Of a DNA stretch of 64,000 nt, positions 42,626 through 50,201 are shown in pieces. Source of the stretch: Thermohalobaculum sp039816045. Lineage in GTDB: Bacteria > Pseudomonadota > Alphaproteobacteria > Rhodobacterales > Rhodobacteraceae. A model generated the notes under the pieces. That model saw only the letters and a list, made by a program, of their open reading frames with translations. It ran no database searches and was not told where the DNA came from. How positions within the stretch are numbered: position 1 is the first letter of the stretch; each line of letters starts with the position of its first letter. Both the position numbers and the translations under genes were made by a program. Location: NCBI GenBank assembly GCA_039816045.1, contig JBCBYB010000007.1, forward strand, positions 97,251 through 161,250, given 5' to 3'.

Positions 42626-42712
42626 CCGGCGCGGCCCGAGGCCCCACCCACCCATGAGCGCGGCGTGGTCCCTGCAGCCGGTCTCTCCCCCTCTGGCCTC
42701 GGGCCGCGCCGG
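42626..42712 (+). repeat. 87-base palindromic element, copy 2 (18-bp stem, 51-nt loop)
   Basis: Arms 42626-42643 and 42695-42712 pair perfectly over 18 bp (CCGGCGCGGCCCGAGGCC and its complement). The loop is again exactly 51 nt, begins CCACCCACCCA, has GCAGC in the middle and ends CTCCCCCTCT, as in the copy at 33345-33431 read on the opposite strand. Stem bases differ between copies at ten positions and all ten are compensated. The right arm ends nine bases before the SDR start codon and shares the first two bases of its GGAG ribosome site. Confidence 0.9.
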
Positions 42713-42721
42713 AGCATCGCG

Positions 42722-43465
42722 ATGACCCGCCCACTCGCCGGCCGCGTCGCCATGGTGACGGGCGCCTCCGCTGGTATCGGCGCCGCAACGGTGCGGGTGT
42801 TGGCCGAGGCTGGGGCGGTGGTCCATGCGGTTGCCCGCCGCGATGACCGACTGGCGGCCTTAGCCGAGGAGACGGAATGCAGGCCGCACGCCGTCGATCT
42901 GACCGACCCGTCGGCGCGCGTTCAATTGGCGGAGGTCGCGCCTGAGATCCTTGTCAACAATGCTGGCCTTGGTGCTGGGATCACTGGCCTCGAGGGCGCC
43001 TCCCTCGCAGACATAGAGCAAACCGTCGGCACAAACCTGACGGCGGTGCTCGATCTTCTGCGGCTCTGCATCCCCGAGATGCGTGCGCGGGGGCGCGGCC
43101 ATCTCGTGACCTTGGGCTCGGTAGCCGGTGTCTATCCGGGCCCGTCGGCAATTTATGGGGCGACCAAATCGGCGGTCCGCATGATGGGGTGGAACCTTCG
43201 CGGCGAGCTTCGCGGCAGCGGCATTCGCGTGACCGAGATCCTGCCCGGCCGCGTCCGCACGGAATTTTACGATGCAGCGGTGCCCGATCCAGAGCGCCGC
43301 ACGGCGCTGAAGGAAACCGGGATCCGCGAGCTGACCGCCGAGGATATCGCGGATGCCATCCTCTACGCGGTGACGGCCCCCTCGCATGTGAATGTCTCGG
43401 CCATTGAATTGCAGCCGCTCGAGCAAACCTTCGGCGGCATATCCTTCGATCCGGTCAAGGGGTGA
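42722..43465 (+). CDS. SDR family NAD(P)-dependent oxidoreductase (YdfG-like)
   Basis: A 247-residue classical SDR with cofactor loop TGASAGIG (residues 13-20), NNAGLG, and catalytic Tyr and Lys in YGATKSA (near residue 148). Sequence close to the C-terminus (AIELQPLEQ) resembles YdfG-type 3-hydroxy acid dehydrogenases, which oxidise serine or 3-hydroxypropionate, but the substrate is not certain. The ATG at 42722 follows GGAG, part of which lies in the base of the upstream palindrome, so hairpin formation could affect translation. Confidence 0.87.
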   Translation: MTRPLAGRVAMVTGASAGIGAATVRVLAEAGAVVHAVARRDDRLAALAEETECRPHAVDLTDPSARVQLAEVAPEILVNNAGLGAGITGLEGASLADIEQTVGTNLTAVLDLLRLCIPEMRARGRGHLVTLGSVAGVYPGPSAIYGATKSAVRMMGWNLRGELRGSGIRVTEILPGRVRTEFYDAAVPDPERRTALKETGIRELTAEDIADAILYAVTAPSHVNVSAIELQPLEQTFGGISFDPVKG

Positions 43466-43473
43466 GGCCCCCT

Positions 43474-43505
43474 TGCCACCCAGGCACGCGACTGTCAGGG
43501 TGGCA
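43474..43505 (+). promoter_or_regulatory. hairpin between the SDR and the universal stress gene
   Basis: TGCCACCC (43474-43481) pairs perfectly with GGGTGGCA (43498-43505) around a 16-nt loop. It lies nine bases after the SDR stop. No T run follows, so it is more likely an mRNA-processing or attenuation element than a full terminator. Confidence 0.5.
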
Positions 43506-43534
43506 TGCTGGCCGAAGCGGTTTGGGAGGACCGT

Positions 43535-43990
43535 TTGCGCAAGTTCCTAGTGGTGGTCGATGAGACCCCAGAATGTGCCCAGGCGATGCGCTTTGCCGCC
43601 CGCCGAGCACAGAATACCGGGGGTGGGGTGGTGTTGCTCTACATCATCCCGCCGGAAGAGTTTCAGCACTGGATGGGTGTTGCTGAAGTGATGCGGGCAG
43701 AAGCGCGGGAGGCGGCCGAAGCGCGCCTTGCCGATCTGGCCGAAGAGCTTCGTGCGCTCACCGGGATCACGCCGATCTTCTCGATCCGCGAGGGCAAGTC
43801 TGGCGAACAGGTGCTTGCCCAGATCGAGGAGGACCGTGATATCGGTGTTCTGGTCCTCGGTGCGGGCGAGGACGATGGGCCAGGGCCGCTGGTCACCCAG
43901 ATGGTGCAGAAGATGGCGGGCCGGCTGCCGATCCCCGTCACCATCGTGCCTGGCGGCCTCGCCATGGAGCAAATCGACGCCGTTTGCTGA
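43535..43990 (+). CDS. universal stress protein (UspA family)
   Basis: A 151-residue cytoplasmic protein with the Usp fold: N-terminal RKFLVVVDETPECAQAMRFA and a C-terminal nucleotide-binding segment (VLVLGAGEDDGPGP, then VTIVPGG). Such proteins bind ATP or AMP and respond to stress. I chose a TTG start at 43535, because GGGAGGA precedes it and relatives in the group begin MRKFLVV; an ATG ten codons upstream is also open. A hairpin lies upstream. Confidence 0.87.
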   Translation: MRKFLVVVDETPECAQAMRFAARRAQNTGGGVVLLYIIPPEEFQHWMGVAEVMRAEAREAAEARLADLAEELRALTGITPIFSIREGKSGEQVLAQIEEDRDIGVLVLGAGEDDGPGPLVTQMVQKMAGRLPIPVTIVPGGLAMEQIDAVC

Positions 43991-44018
43991 GGCAGCTCAT
44001 CCTGAGGAGGCAAGGCGC

Positions 44019-44705
44019 ATGACTGTGTCGCTCTGCGTGTTCGACGCCTATGGCACGCTGTTCGATGTTGCGGCCGCTGCGCGGGAGGCGGCGGCTGAAC
44101 CTGGGCGGGAGGTCTTCTCTGCGCGCTGGGCCGAGCTTGCCGAGATCTGGCGCCAAAAGCAGCTGCAGTATTCCTGGCTGCGGTCTGCCTCGGGCATCCA
44201 CACGGATTTCTGGCAGGTCACAGAGAACGGCCTCGATTACGCGCTTGAGGCGACAGGGCTTGCCGAGGACGGGCTCCGAACTCGGCTGTTGCAGCTTTAT
44301 TGGGAGCTCTCCGCCTTTCCCGAGGTGCCGGCGACCCTGGACGCGTTGCGCGCGGACGGGCGGCAAACGGCGATCCTCTCCAATGCTAGCCCGGCAATGC
44401 TGGGGGCGGCCGTCAAGAGCGCTGGGTTGGAAGCGCGACTTGACGCCTGGCTGTCTGCCGAAAGCGTGGGCGCTTTCAAACCGGCCCTCGCGAACTATGC
44501 GCTGGTGACAGAGTGCTTTGGGATCGCCCGCCGTGAGGTGCTGTTCGTGTCATCGAACGGATGGGATGCCTGGGCGGCCACGGCGTTCGGCTTCCGCACT
44601 GTGTGGGTCAACCGCAAGGGCGAGCCGCTGGACAGGCTGACGACGCCGCCTGATCACGTCGTCGGTGATCTCACGGCCGTGCCCGGCATCGTCAAGGCGC
44701 TCTGA
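44019..44705 (+). CDS. haloacid dehalogenase type II (HAD superfamily)
   Basis: A 228-residue HAD hydrolase of the L-2-haloacid dehalogenase subtype. The nucleophile Asp is in CVFDAYGTLFD (residues 6-16), followed by LSNASP, the Lys motif KPALANY and the SSNGWD loop, which together mark the dehalogenase branch rather than phosphatases. It removes halide from 2-haloacids such as chloroacetate, giving the 2-hydroxy acid. GAGGAGG precedes the ATG. Its stop overlaps the start of the hydrolase gene (TGATG), a coupled set. Confidence 0.88.
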   Translation: MTVSLCVFDAYGTLFDVAAAAREAAAEPGREVFSARWAELAEIWRQKQLQYSWLRSASGIHTDFWQVTENGLDYALEATGLAEDGLRTRLLQLYWELSAFPEVPATLDALRADGRQTAILSNASPAMLGAAVKSAGLEARLDAWLSAESVGAFKPALANYALVTECFGIARREVLFVSSNGWDAWAATAFGFRTVWVNRKGEPLDRLTTPPDHVVGDLTAVPGIVKAL

Positions 44706-45559
44706 TGGAGAGTTTTCTTGCCCCTGATGGCCGGCGTCTGGCCTATAGGGACAGCTTTGCCGAAGGGGGGGTGGATGGCCCGGTGGTGCTCTGCCTCGCA
44801 GGGCTCACACGGAACATGCGGGACTTTGCCTCGGTCGCCGCCACGCTCGGTTCGCGGTTTCGGGTGATCCGGCTCGACTGTCGGGGACGCGGGGCCTCGG
44901 AGCATGCTTCAGACCCGATGGCTGAGTATCAGATCCCGATTGAGCTCGGCGATGTCTTGGCACTGGTTGCGCATCTCGGCCTGACGCGGCTCGTGGTGAT
45001 CGGCACCTCGCGAGGCGGCATCCTCGGCCTTCTGCTTGCGGGGGCACGGCCCGACCTCGTGGCTGGGCTTGTCCTGAACGATGTGGGCGCCCGGCTCGAG
45101 ACGGCTGGGTTGCTCGCAATCATGCAATGGCTCGGTAAGGCACCGGCGGCTTCAGACTTTGACACCGCGGCGCAGGATCTCGCCGAGGCATACCGCAGCA
45201 CGTTCCCCGATGTGCCACTCTCGCGCTGGCGCCTTTTTGCCGAGGCGATCTACGATAATCGCGATGGCCGCCCGGTGCTTTCTTACGATCCGGCGCTTCG
45301 GGCGGTGACGGAGGCGGGCTTCGATGCGTCCGAGCCCTTTATCGATCTCTGGCCACTTGTCGATCCGGTGACCGACCTGCCCATGCTGCTGATCAGGGGC
45401 GCCAACTCGGATCTTCTCGCCGCCGAGACCGTGACGGAGATGCAGGAGCGTTGTGCGAACCTCGAGGCGATTGAGATCGCCAAACGTGGCCACGTTCCCT
45501 TCCTGGACGAACCCGATGCCATCGCGGCTATTGAGCAGTTCCTAGAAGGTGTCACGTGA
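44705..45559 (+). CDS. alpha/beta hydrolase
   Basis: A 284-residue alpha/beta hydrolase with oxyanion region LAGLTRN, nucleophile motif GTSRGG (near residue 101), and a final His in AKRGHVPFLDEP. No leader is present, so it is cytoplasmic. It is coupled by overlaps to the haloacid dehalogenase upstream (TGATG) and the Thr/Ser dehydratase downstream (GTGA). The ester or lactone substrate cannot be read; a linked catabolic pathway for the three genes is possible but unproven. Confidence 0.85.
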   Translation: MESFLAPDGRRLAYRDSFAEGGVDGPVVLCLAGLTRNMRDFASVAATLGSRFRVIRLDCRGRGASEHASDPMAEYQIPIELGDVLALVAHLGLTRLVVIGTSRGGILGLLLAGARPDLVAGLVLNDVGARLETAGLLAIMQWLGKAPAASDFDTAAQDLAEAYRSTFPDVPLSRWRLFAEAIYDNRDGRPVLSYDPALRAVTEAGFDASEPFIDLWPLVDPVTDLPMLLIRGANSDLLAAETVTEMQERCANLEAIEIAKRGHVPFLDEPDAIAAIEQFLEGVT

Positions 45560-46554
45560 GCGACGCTGCCCCCCGCGAAGCAATTGACATCCGTGATGTC
45601 CGGTCGGCGCGGCGCCGGCTCGAAGGCACTGCCCTGATCACCCCTGTCTTAGAGAACCGGTTCATCAATGCGCTCGCGGGACGTCGGGTGCTGATCAAGG
45701 CAGAATGCCTGCAACTGACAGGCAGCTTTAAGTTCCGGGGCGCGTGGTCGGCGCTGACCACGCTTGACGAGGCAGCCCGCGCGCGCGGTGTGCTCGCCTA
45801 TTCCAGCGGGAACCATGCCCAAGGTGTGGCCCATGCGGCGGAGCGTCTCGGCATCCCCGCCGTCATCGTCATGCCCAAGGACGCGCCGCACCTGAAGATT
45901 GAGAACACCAAGGCCTATGGCGCGGAGGTGGTGCTCTATGACCGTGAGGCGCAAGAGGACCGGGAGGCGGTCGGGGGCGCGATTTCGGAAGAGCGCGGAC
46001 TGACCATCGTGCGCCCCTATGACGAGCCGATGGTGATGGCGGGGCAAGGCACCTGCGGGCTCGAATTGGCCGGTCAAGCGCGGGCCATGGGCATGACCGG
46101 GGGCGATGTGCTCGTCTGCTGTGGCGGCGGTGGGCTCAGCTCTGGGATGGCCGTCGCCCTAGAGGCCGAGGCGCCGAGTTTTCGAGTGCGGACGGTTGAG
46201 CCCGAGGGTTTCGATGATATGGCACGCTCTCTGGTCGAAGGAAAACGGCTCGGCAACGCGCCCGACGCCCAAACCCTCTGCGATGCGATCCGCACGCCGA
46301 CGCCGGGTCAACTCACATTTCCCGTTCTCACCCGGCTTGCAGGGCCGGGTCTGTCGGTGACGGATGCGGAAGTGCAGCATGCGATGGCCGTGGCGTTCCA
46401 GCGGCTGAAGCTCGTGGTGGAACCTGGCGGGGCGGTTGCGCTGGCCGCGGCGCTCGCCCGTGGCGACGAGATAGACGGAGACCCGATCGCCGTCGTGATC
46501 TCTGGCGGCAATGTTGATGGCGCTGTCTTTGCGGAGGCCCTTGCGGCTCTCTAG
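45556..46554 (+). CDS. PLP-dependent threonine/serine dehydratase
   Basis: A 332-residue fold-type II PLP enzyme. The Schiff-base Lys is in LTGSFKFRGA (near residue 56), the phosphate-binding glycine loop is CCGGGGLSSG, and SSGNHAQGVA is the substrate loop. It lacks the C-terminal ACT regulatory domain, so it is a catabolic threonine ammonia-lyase or serine racemase/dehydratase type. The start is GTG within the four-base overlap with the hydrolase. Its stop shares a CTAG tetramer with the convergent modC stop. Confidence 0.88.
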   Translation: MSDAAPREAIDIRDVRSARRRLEGTALITPVLENRFINALAGRRVLIKAECLQLTGSFKFRGAWSALTTLDEAARARGVLAYSSGNHAQGVAHAAERLGIPAVIVMPKDAPHLKIENTKAYGAEVVLYDREAQEDREAVGGAISEERGLTIVRPYDEPMVMAGQGTCGLELAGQARAMGMTGGDVLVCCGGGGLSSGMAVALEAEAPSFRVRTVEPEGFDDMARSLVEGKRLGNAPDAQTLCDAIRTPTPGQLTFPVLTRLAGPGLSVTDAEVQHAMAVAFQRLKLVVEPGGAVALAAALARGDEIDGDPIAVVISGGNVDGAVFAEALAAL

Positions 46555-47654
46555 CCGGATGGGCGGCCCGAGGCCGAAGCGCGGGCAATGGTCACGGTCT
46601 TGATCACGGCAAAGGCCGAGTCCCCCGGGGCAAGCCCGAGATCGGCCAGCGCCTCGGCCGTGATCCGCGAGAGGATCGCCGTCCCGCCGCAATCGAGTCG
46701 CAGCTCCACATAAGGCCCTTTCTCGGCCCGGATCTCCGACACCCTCACCGGCAGGATGTTGCGCGCGCTGAGGCCCTTCGGTGCCTCGGTCGCCACCATC
46801 ACGTCCCGGGCCCGGACACGGAGACGGATCGCAGCCCCAGCGGGCAGGTCGAGCGGTGGTACGGTCAGCGCTCCGCCGGAAAATGCGATCCGGCCGAGGC
46901 GTGTGTTCGCTCCGGGATCCGAGACCGTACCGGCGATGACAGCCCCCGCTTCGAACCGTCCGGTGAGCGGAAAGAGATCGAGCCGCGCCATGATGTCCTC
47001 GACACTGCCGCTCGCGGCGACCTGTCCGCGGTTGAGCACGACCATCCGGTCGGCAAGGCGGGTCACCTCGTCGAGCGAGTGGCTCACGAAGAGGATGGGC
47101 ATCCCGGCCTCGTCCCGCAGGCGTTCGAGATAGGGGAGGATCTCGGCGCGGCGCGGGGCGTCCAGGGCAGCCAGCGGTTCATCGAGGATCAGGAGCCGAG
47201 GTCCGGCCAGCAGCGCCCGGCCGAGCGCGACCCGTGCGGCTTCGCCGCCCGAAAGTCCGCGCGGGCGGCGGTCGAGCAGCCCCTCGATCCCCAGCATGGC
47301 GAGAATGCGAGCGCGCTCGGCGCTGTTGCGGGGTTCAGGGCTGCGGCGGGCGCCATAGTCGAGATTGCCGGCGACGGAGAGATGCGGGAACAGCCGGGCG
47401 TCCTGAAACACGGTCCCGATCCGGCGGTTTCGCGCTGGAACGAACACGCCTGAGGTGCTGTCGGAGAGCACTTCACCCATCAGCGATACTCGACCCGCGC
47501 GCGGCCGTAGCAGACCCGCGACGGCGTTGGCGCAGGTGGTCTTTCCCGACCCCGACGGCCCAAAGAGGGCCGTGACACCCCGTGCTGGCACTTCGAAGTC
47601 CAGATCGAGGTCGAAACCGTGAAAGCCGTGTGAGAGCTGAACCGCCAGGGTCAT
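46551..47654 (-). CDS. modC: molybdate ABC transporter ATP-binding protein
   Basis: A 367-residue ATPase of molybdate import. Walker A GPSGSGKTT is near residue 38, signature LSGGEAARVALGR and Walker B LLILDEPLAALDAP follow, and a C-terminal molybdate-binding TOBE/mop domain covers about 290-360. I chose the ATG at 47654 because it overlaps the modB stop by four bases; the frame stays open upstream through modB by chance. The last codons share CTAG with the convergent dehydratase stop. It supplies molybdate for the molybdopterin of the formate dehydrogenase. Confidence 0.93.
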   Translation of the reverse strand: MTLAVQLSHGFHGFDLDLDFEVPARGVTALFGPSGSGKTTCANAVAGLLRPRAGRVSLMGEVLSDSTSGVFVPARNRRIGTVFQDARLFPHLSVAGNLDYGARRSPEPRNSAERARILAMLGIEGLLDRRPRGLSGGEAARVALGRALLAGPRLLILDEPLAALDAPRRAEILPYLERLRDEAGMPILFVSHSLDEVTRLADRMVVLNRGQVAASGSVEDIMARLDLFPLTGRFEAGAVIAGTVSDPGANTRLGRIAFSGGALTVPPLDLPAGAAIRLRVRARDVMVATEAPKGLSARNILPVRVSEIRAEKGPYVELRLDCGGTAILSRITAEALADLGLAPGDSAFAVIKTVTIARASASGRPSG

Positions 47655-48358
47655 TGTTCGGGCCCCGGGGCCGTTCCCGTCAGCCGTCGTGCCCTGGCCG
47701 CCGCCCATTCCGCCGCCAGCAGCCCGGCGAGGGCCAGTGCGATCGAGAGGGCGGCAAGGCGGGCTGCGGCGACCTCTCCGCCTGGGCTTTGGATCGCAGT
47801 GTAGATCGCCAGCGGCAGTGTCCGGGTCTCCCCGGGGATGTTTGAGACGAAGGTGATGATCGCCCCGAACTCGCCCAGGGACGCGGCAAAAGCGGTGATC
47901 AGCCCGGCAAGCACGCCTGGGATTGCCAAAGGCAGCGAGATCGTGAGGAACCGGTCGATGGGGCCCGCGCCCAGGGTTTCGGCGGCCTCTAGCAACCGCG
48001 GATCGATAGCCTCGAGCGCGAGGCGGATCGCGCGCACCTGAAAGGGCAGGGTCACCAGCGCCGAGGCCAACGCCGCCCCCTGCCAGGAAAAGACCAGCCG
48101 GACGCCAAAGGTGTCGAGCAGCCAGGCGCCAAGAGGAGCCCTCGTGCCCAGGCTCACCAAGAGCAGATAGCCAAGAACCACCGGCGGCAGCACAAGTGGC
48201 AGATGCACGAGGGCGTTGAGCACGCCGCGTCCCGGCAGTCCCGGTCGGGCCAGCGCCACCGCCAAAAGCAGCGCAACGGGCAGCGTGCTTAAGACGGCGA
48301 AGCCGGAGATCTTCATGCTGAGCAGCAGCGCCTCGATCTCCGCATCGGTCAGCATCAT
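47651..48358 (-). CDS. modB: molybdate ABC transporter permease
   Basis: A 235-residue inner-membrane permease with about five to six helices and the EAA-type coupling loop EAAETLGAGPIDRFLTISLPLA near the cytoplasmic side. Start codons are clustered (TTG 48361, ATG 48358, ATG 48355); the ATG at 48358 overlaps the modA stop by one base. It pairs with ModC, and the downstream overlap of four bases couples their translation. Confidence 0.92.
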   Translation of the reverse strand: MMLTDAEIEALLLSMKISGFAVLSTLPVALLLAVALARPGLPGRGVLNALVHLPLVLPPVVLGYLLLVSLGTRAPLGAWLLDTFGVRLVFSWQGAALASALVTLPFQVRAIRLALEAIDPRLLEAAETLGAGPIDRFLTISLPLAIPGVLAGLITAFAASLGEFGAIITFVSNIPGETRTLPLAIYTAIQSPGGEVAAARLAALSIALALAGLLAAEWAAARARRLTGTAPGPEQ

Positions 48359-49122
48359 CAACCTTGCTCGCGGGCGGCAAACCCATGCGCCGCAAGGATC
48401 GCCTGGCCCTCGTCGCCCAAGATGCGGGCGTAGAGCCGGCGGACTGCCGGTCGGTCCTGTCCCTTCGCGATGGCCAAAGGATAGCGGATGGGTGGATGGG
48501 TGGCCGGGTCAAAGCGGGCAACGATGGCCACACGGGGCTCTATCAGGGCGTCGGTTTCATAGACGATGCCGAACGGGGCCTCCCCGCGGGCCACCAGGGC
48601 GAGGGCGGCTCGGCTGTTGTCGGCGCGGGCGAGACGGGGCGACAGAGCCTCCCACAAACCCAAGCTGATGAGAGCCGCCTGAGCATAGATCCCTGCTGGG
48701 ACGTGGTCGGGATCACCGACGGCAATGCGCCCAGGCACGTTCTGCAGGAGGGTCGGGGCCTCTCCTGGGCTCTGGGCATCGCCCGCTGGCGAGATAAGAA
48801 CCAGCCGGTTCGAGGTCGCCATGCGCCGGGTGTCCGGCGAGAGCAGCCCCGCGTCCTCCAGCCAGTCCATCCAGACGGGACTCGCGAGCATCAAGAGATC
48901 TGCGGGGGCGCCCGCGGCGATCTGTCGGGACAGTGTGGAAGACGCCGCAAAAGAGGTTCGGATCTCGTGATCGGCCCCGGCGACAATCTCCGTCAGGGCG
49001 TCGGTCAGGCTCGCGGCGGCGAACAGCGTCACCGGGCCATCGGCAGACGCGCGCGCCACCCTCGCCATGGGCATACTCAGAGCCAATCCAGCTAGAAGGC
49101 GCCGGCGGGCCGGGTCCTGCAT
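48358..49122 (-). CDS. modA: molybdate ABC transporter substrate-binding protein
   Basis: A 254-residue periplasmic protein that captures molybdate. The signal peptide (RRRLLAGLALSMPMARVARA) precedes VTLFAAASLTDALTEI, the usual start of the mature ModA fold, and a substrate loop with SSTLSRQIAAGAPADL. The ATG at 49122 is best placed after GGAG (seven bases); an ATG two codons earlier overlaps that site. It lies 79 bases downstream of the small membrane gene on the same strand, so it may be read from the redox-module promoter. Confidence 0.92.
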   Translation of the reverse strand: MQDPARRRLLAGLALSMPMARVARASADGPVTLFAAASLTDALTEIVAGADHEIRTSFAASSTLSRQIAAGAPADLLMLASPVWMDWLEDAGLLSPDTRRMATSNRLVLISPAGDAQSPGEAPTLLQNVPGRIAVGDPDHVPAGIYAQAALISLGLWEALSPRLARADNSRAALALVARGEAPFGIVYETDALIEPRVAIVARFDPATHPPIRYPLAIAKGQDRPAVRRLYARILGDEGQAILAAHGFAAREQG

Positions 49123-49201
49123 GCTCATCTCCGCCTGTCTCTGAGGTTGTTTTCCGACAGCGATGGTCGATGCGCAAGGGGAGCGAGGCAGCTGCGTGCC
49201 G

Positions 49202-49438
49202 TCAGACGCCGACCCCAAGCTTCTTGAGCAGCCAGCTCGCAACGCTCAACATGAGGAAACCTGCAACCCCGAGCAGGGGCATCCGGAACTCTGTCAGCCA
49301 AGGGCGCAGCCAGCGCAGATCCTCGAGCCCGGTGAGCTGATCGAACCGGGCAAAGCTGAGGTAATTGTCGTAGCCAGCCCAGACCAGCGCGGCGAGACCG
49401 ATCGCGGCGGCAAGACCGAGAAGGTGGCGCCAGGACAT
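49202..49438 (-). CDS. small membrane protein of the Rieske redox module
   Basis: A 78-residue protein with two predicted transmembrane helices (about 5-22 and 53-72), joined by a loop containing LEDLRWLRPWLTEF. There is no Cys or His, so no haem or metal site of its own. It begins one base after the stop of the Cys-rich neighbour and precedes modA by 79 bases. I recognise no family. It is probably a small subunit or stabiliser of the membrane redox complex encoded upstream. Confidence 0.65.
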   Translation of the reverse strand: MSWRHLLGLAAAIGLAALVWAGYDNYLSFARFDQLTGLEDLRWLRPWLTEFRMPLLGVAGFLMLSVASWLLKKLGVGV

Positions 49439-49439
49439 C

Positions 49440-50201
49440 TCAAAACACCTTCAGGCTGGTAGGATCGGCCTTGAAGATCAGCAGATCGCCGCGGCGTACC
49501 ACATCGCCCTCAAGTTCCACCAGGCGCGCGACCGCATCGAGCATCCAGCTTCCGACCGGGCCACCATCGGCACCTGCGAGGAGGAGAAAGGCGGTGCCAT
49601 CGATCTCGCCCGTCGAGACCAGCACCGGGGGAACGCCGCCGATCAGGCAAAGATTGGCGCAGGCCTTGTGCGCGATCCCGCGGCCAGGCCGCATGGCACC
49701 GACGAGGCATTTCCCGTCACAGATCTCGCCCGTGACGCGCCACCGGCCAAGGGGGATGTCGTCAACGTCACGCGGGGCACCCTCGGCGGCGGAAAGCCCA
49801 GCCTCTCCTCCCCTGAGCTGGAGCATAGCGAGGCTGCCCCGTTTGAGCGCTACGCCCGACGCCGTCACGAGTTGGCCATCGAGCGCATCGGCGCGCTCGC
49901 CCGCCCCGCGTTTTCCCTGGCCGGCGAGGATGATCGTGTGACCCGCGGCGAAGCGTTCCGTGCCCTCAGTCAGTGTGATCGTTGGATAGGGGTCGGCTAG
50001 AAGAACGCCGGTCACAGTCTGGCGGCCCCAGTCGAAACGGAATGCGCCGTCGCCGGGATCGTCCTGGGTTGCCGAGACTGCAAAGCCCAGCCCGGCGAAC
50101 AGGCAGATCAGCAGCAGCGCGACGGCTGGCAGAAACCCGCGCAAACCCTTGGGCAGGGGCAGATAGCCGACGAAGAAGATCTCACGTTCAGGCGTTTTCA
50201 T
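49440..50201 (-). CDS. membrane-anchored protein with a CxxxC/HxxCxxxC site, unknown function
   Basis: A 253-residue protein with one membrane helix (about 23-43) and a large domain on the outer side. The striking feature is the cluster C161-x3-C165, H178-x2-C181-x3-C185 (CDGKC, then HKACANLC, then GGVPP), a likely metal or redox-active site. The rest is beta-rich. I cannot name the family. The start overlaps the Rieske/ferric-reductase gene by 14 bases, so the two are coupled. It may be a subunit receiving electrons from that protein. Confidence 0.7.
   Translation of the reverse strand: MKTPEREIFFVGYLPLPKGLRGFLPAVALLLICLFAGLGFAVSATQDDPGDGAFRFDWGRQTVTGVLLADPYPTITLTEGTERFAAGHTIILAGQGKRGAGERADALDGQLVTASGVALKRGSLAMLQLRGGEAGLSAAEGAPRDVDDIPLGRWRVTGEICDGKCLVGAMRPGRGIAHKACANLCLIGGVPPVLVSTGEIDGTAFLLLAGADGGPVGSWMLDAVARLVELEGDVVRRGDLLIFKADPTSLKVF

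Noticed and set aside
48478..48506. GGGTGGATGGGTGG stretch resembling the loop motif of the palindromic element
   Set aside because: It is inside modA coding sequence, has no flanking inverted arms and fits the protein reading.
46551..48533. A continuous frame joining modB-region sequence to modC, looking like a fusion
   Set aside because: The N-terminal part is an out-of-frame reading of modB. ModC begins at 47654 with a four-base overlap, the usual arrangement.
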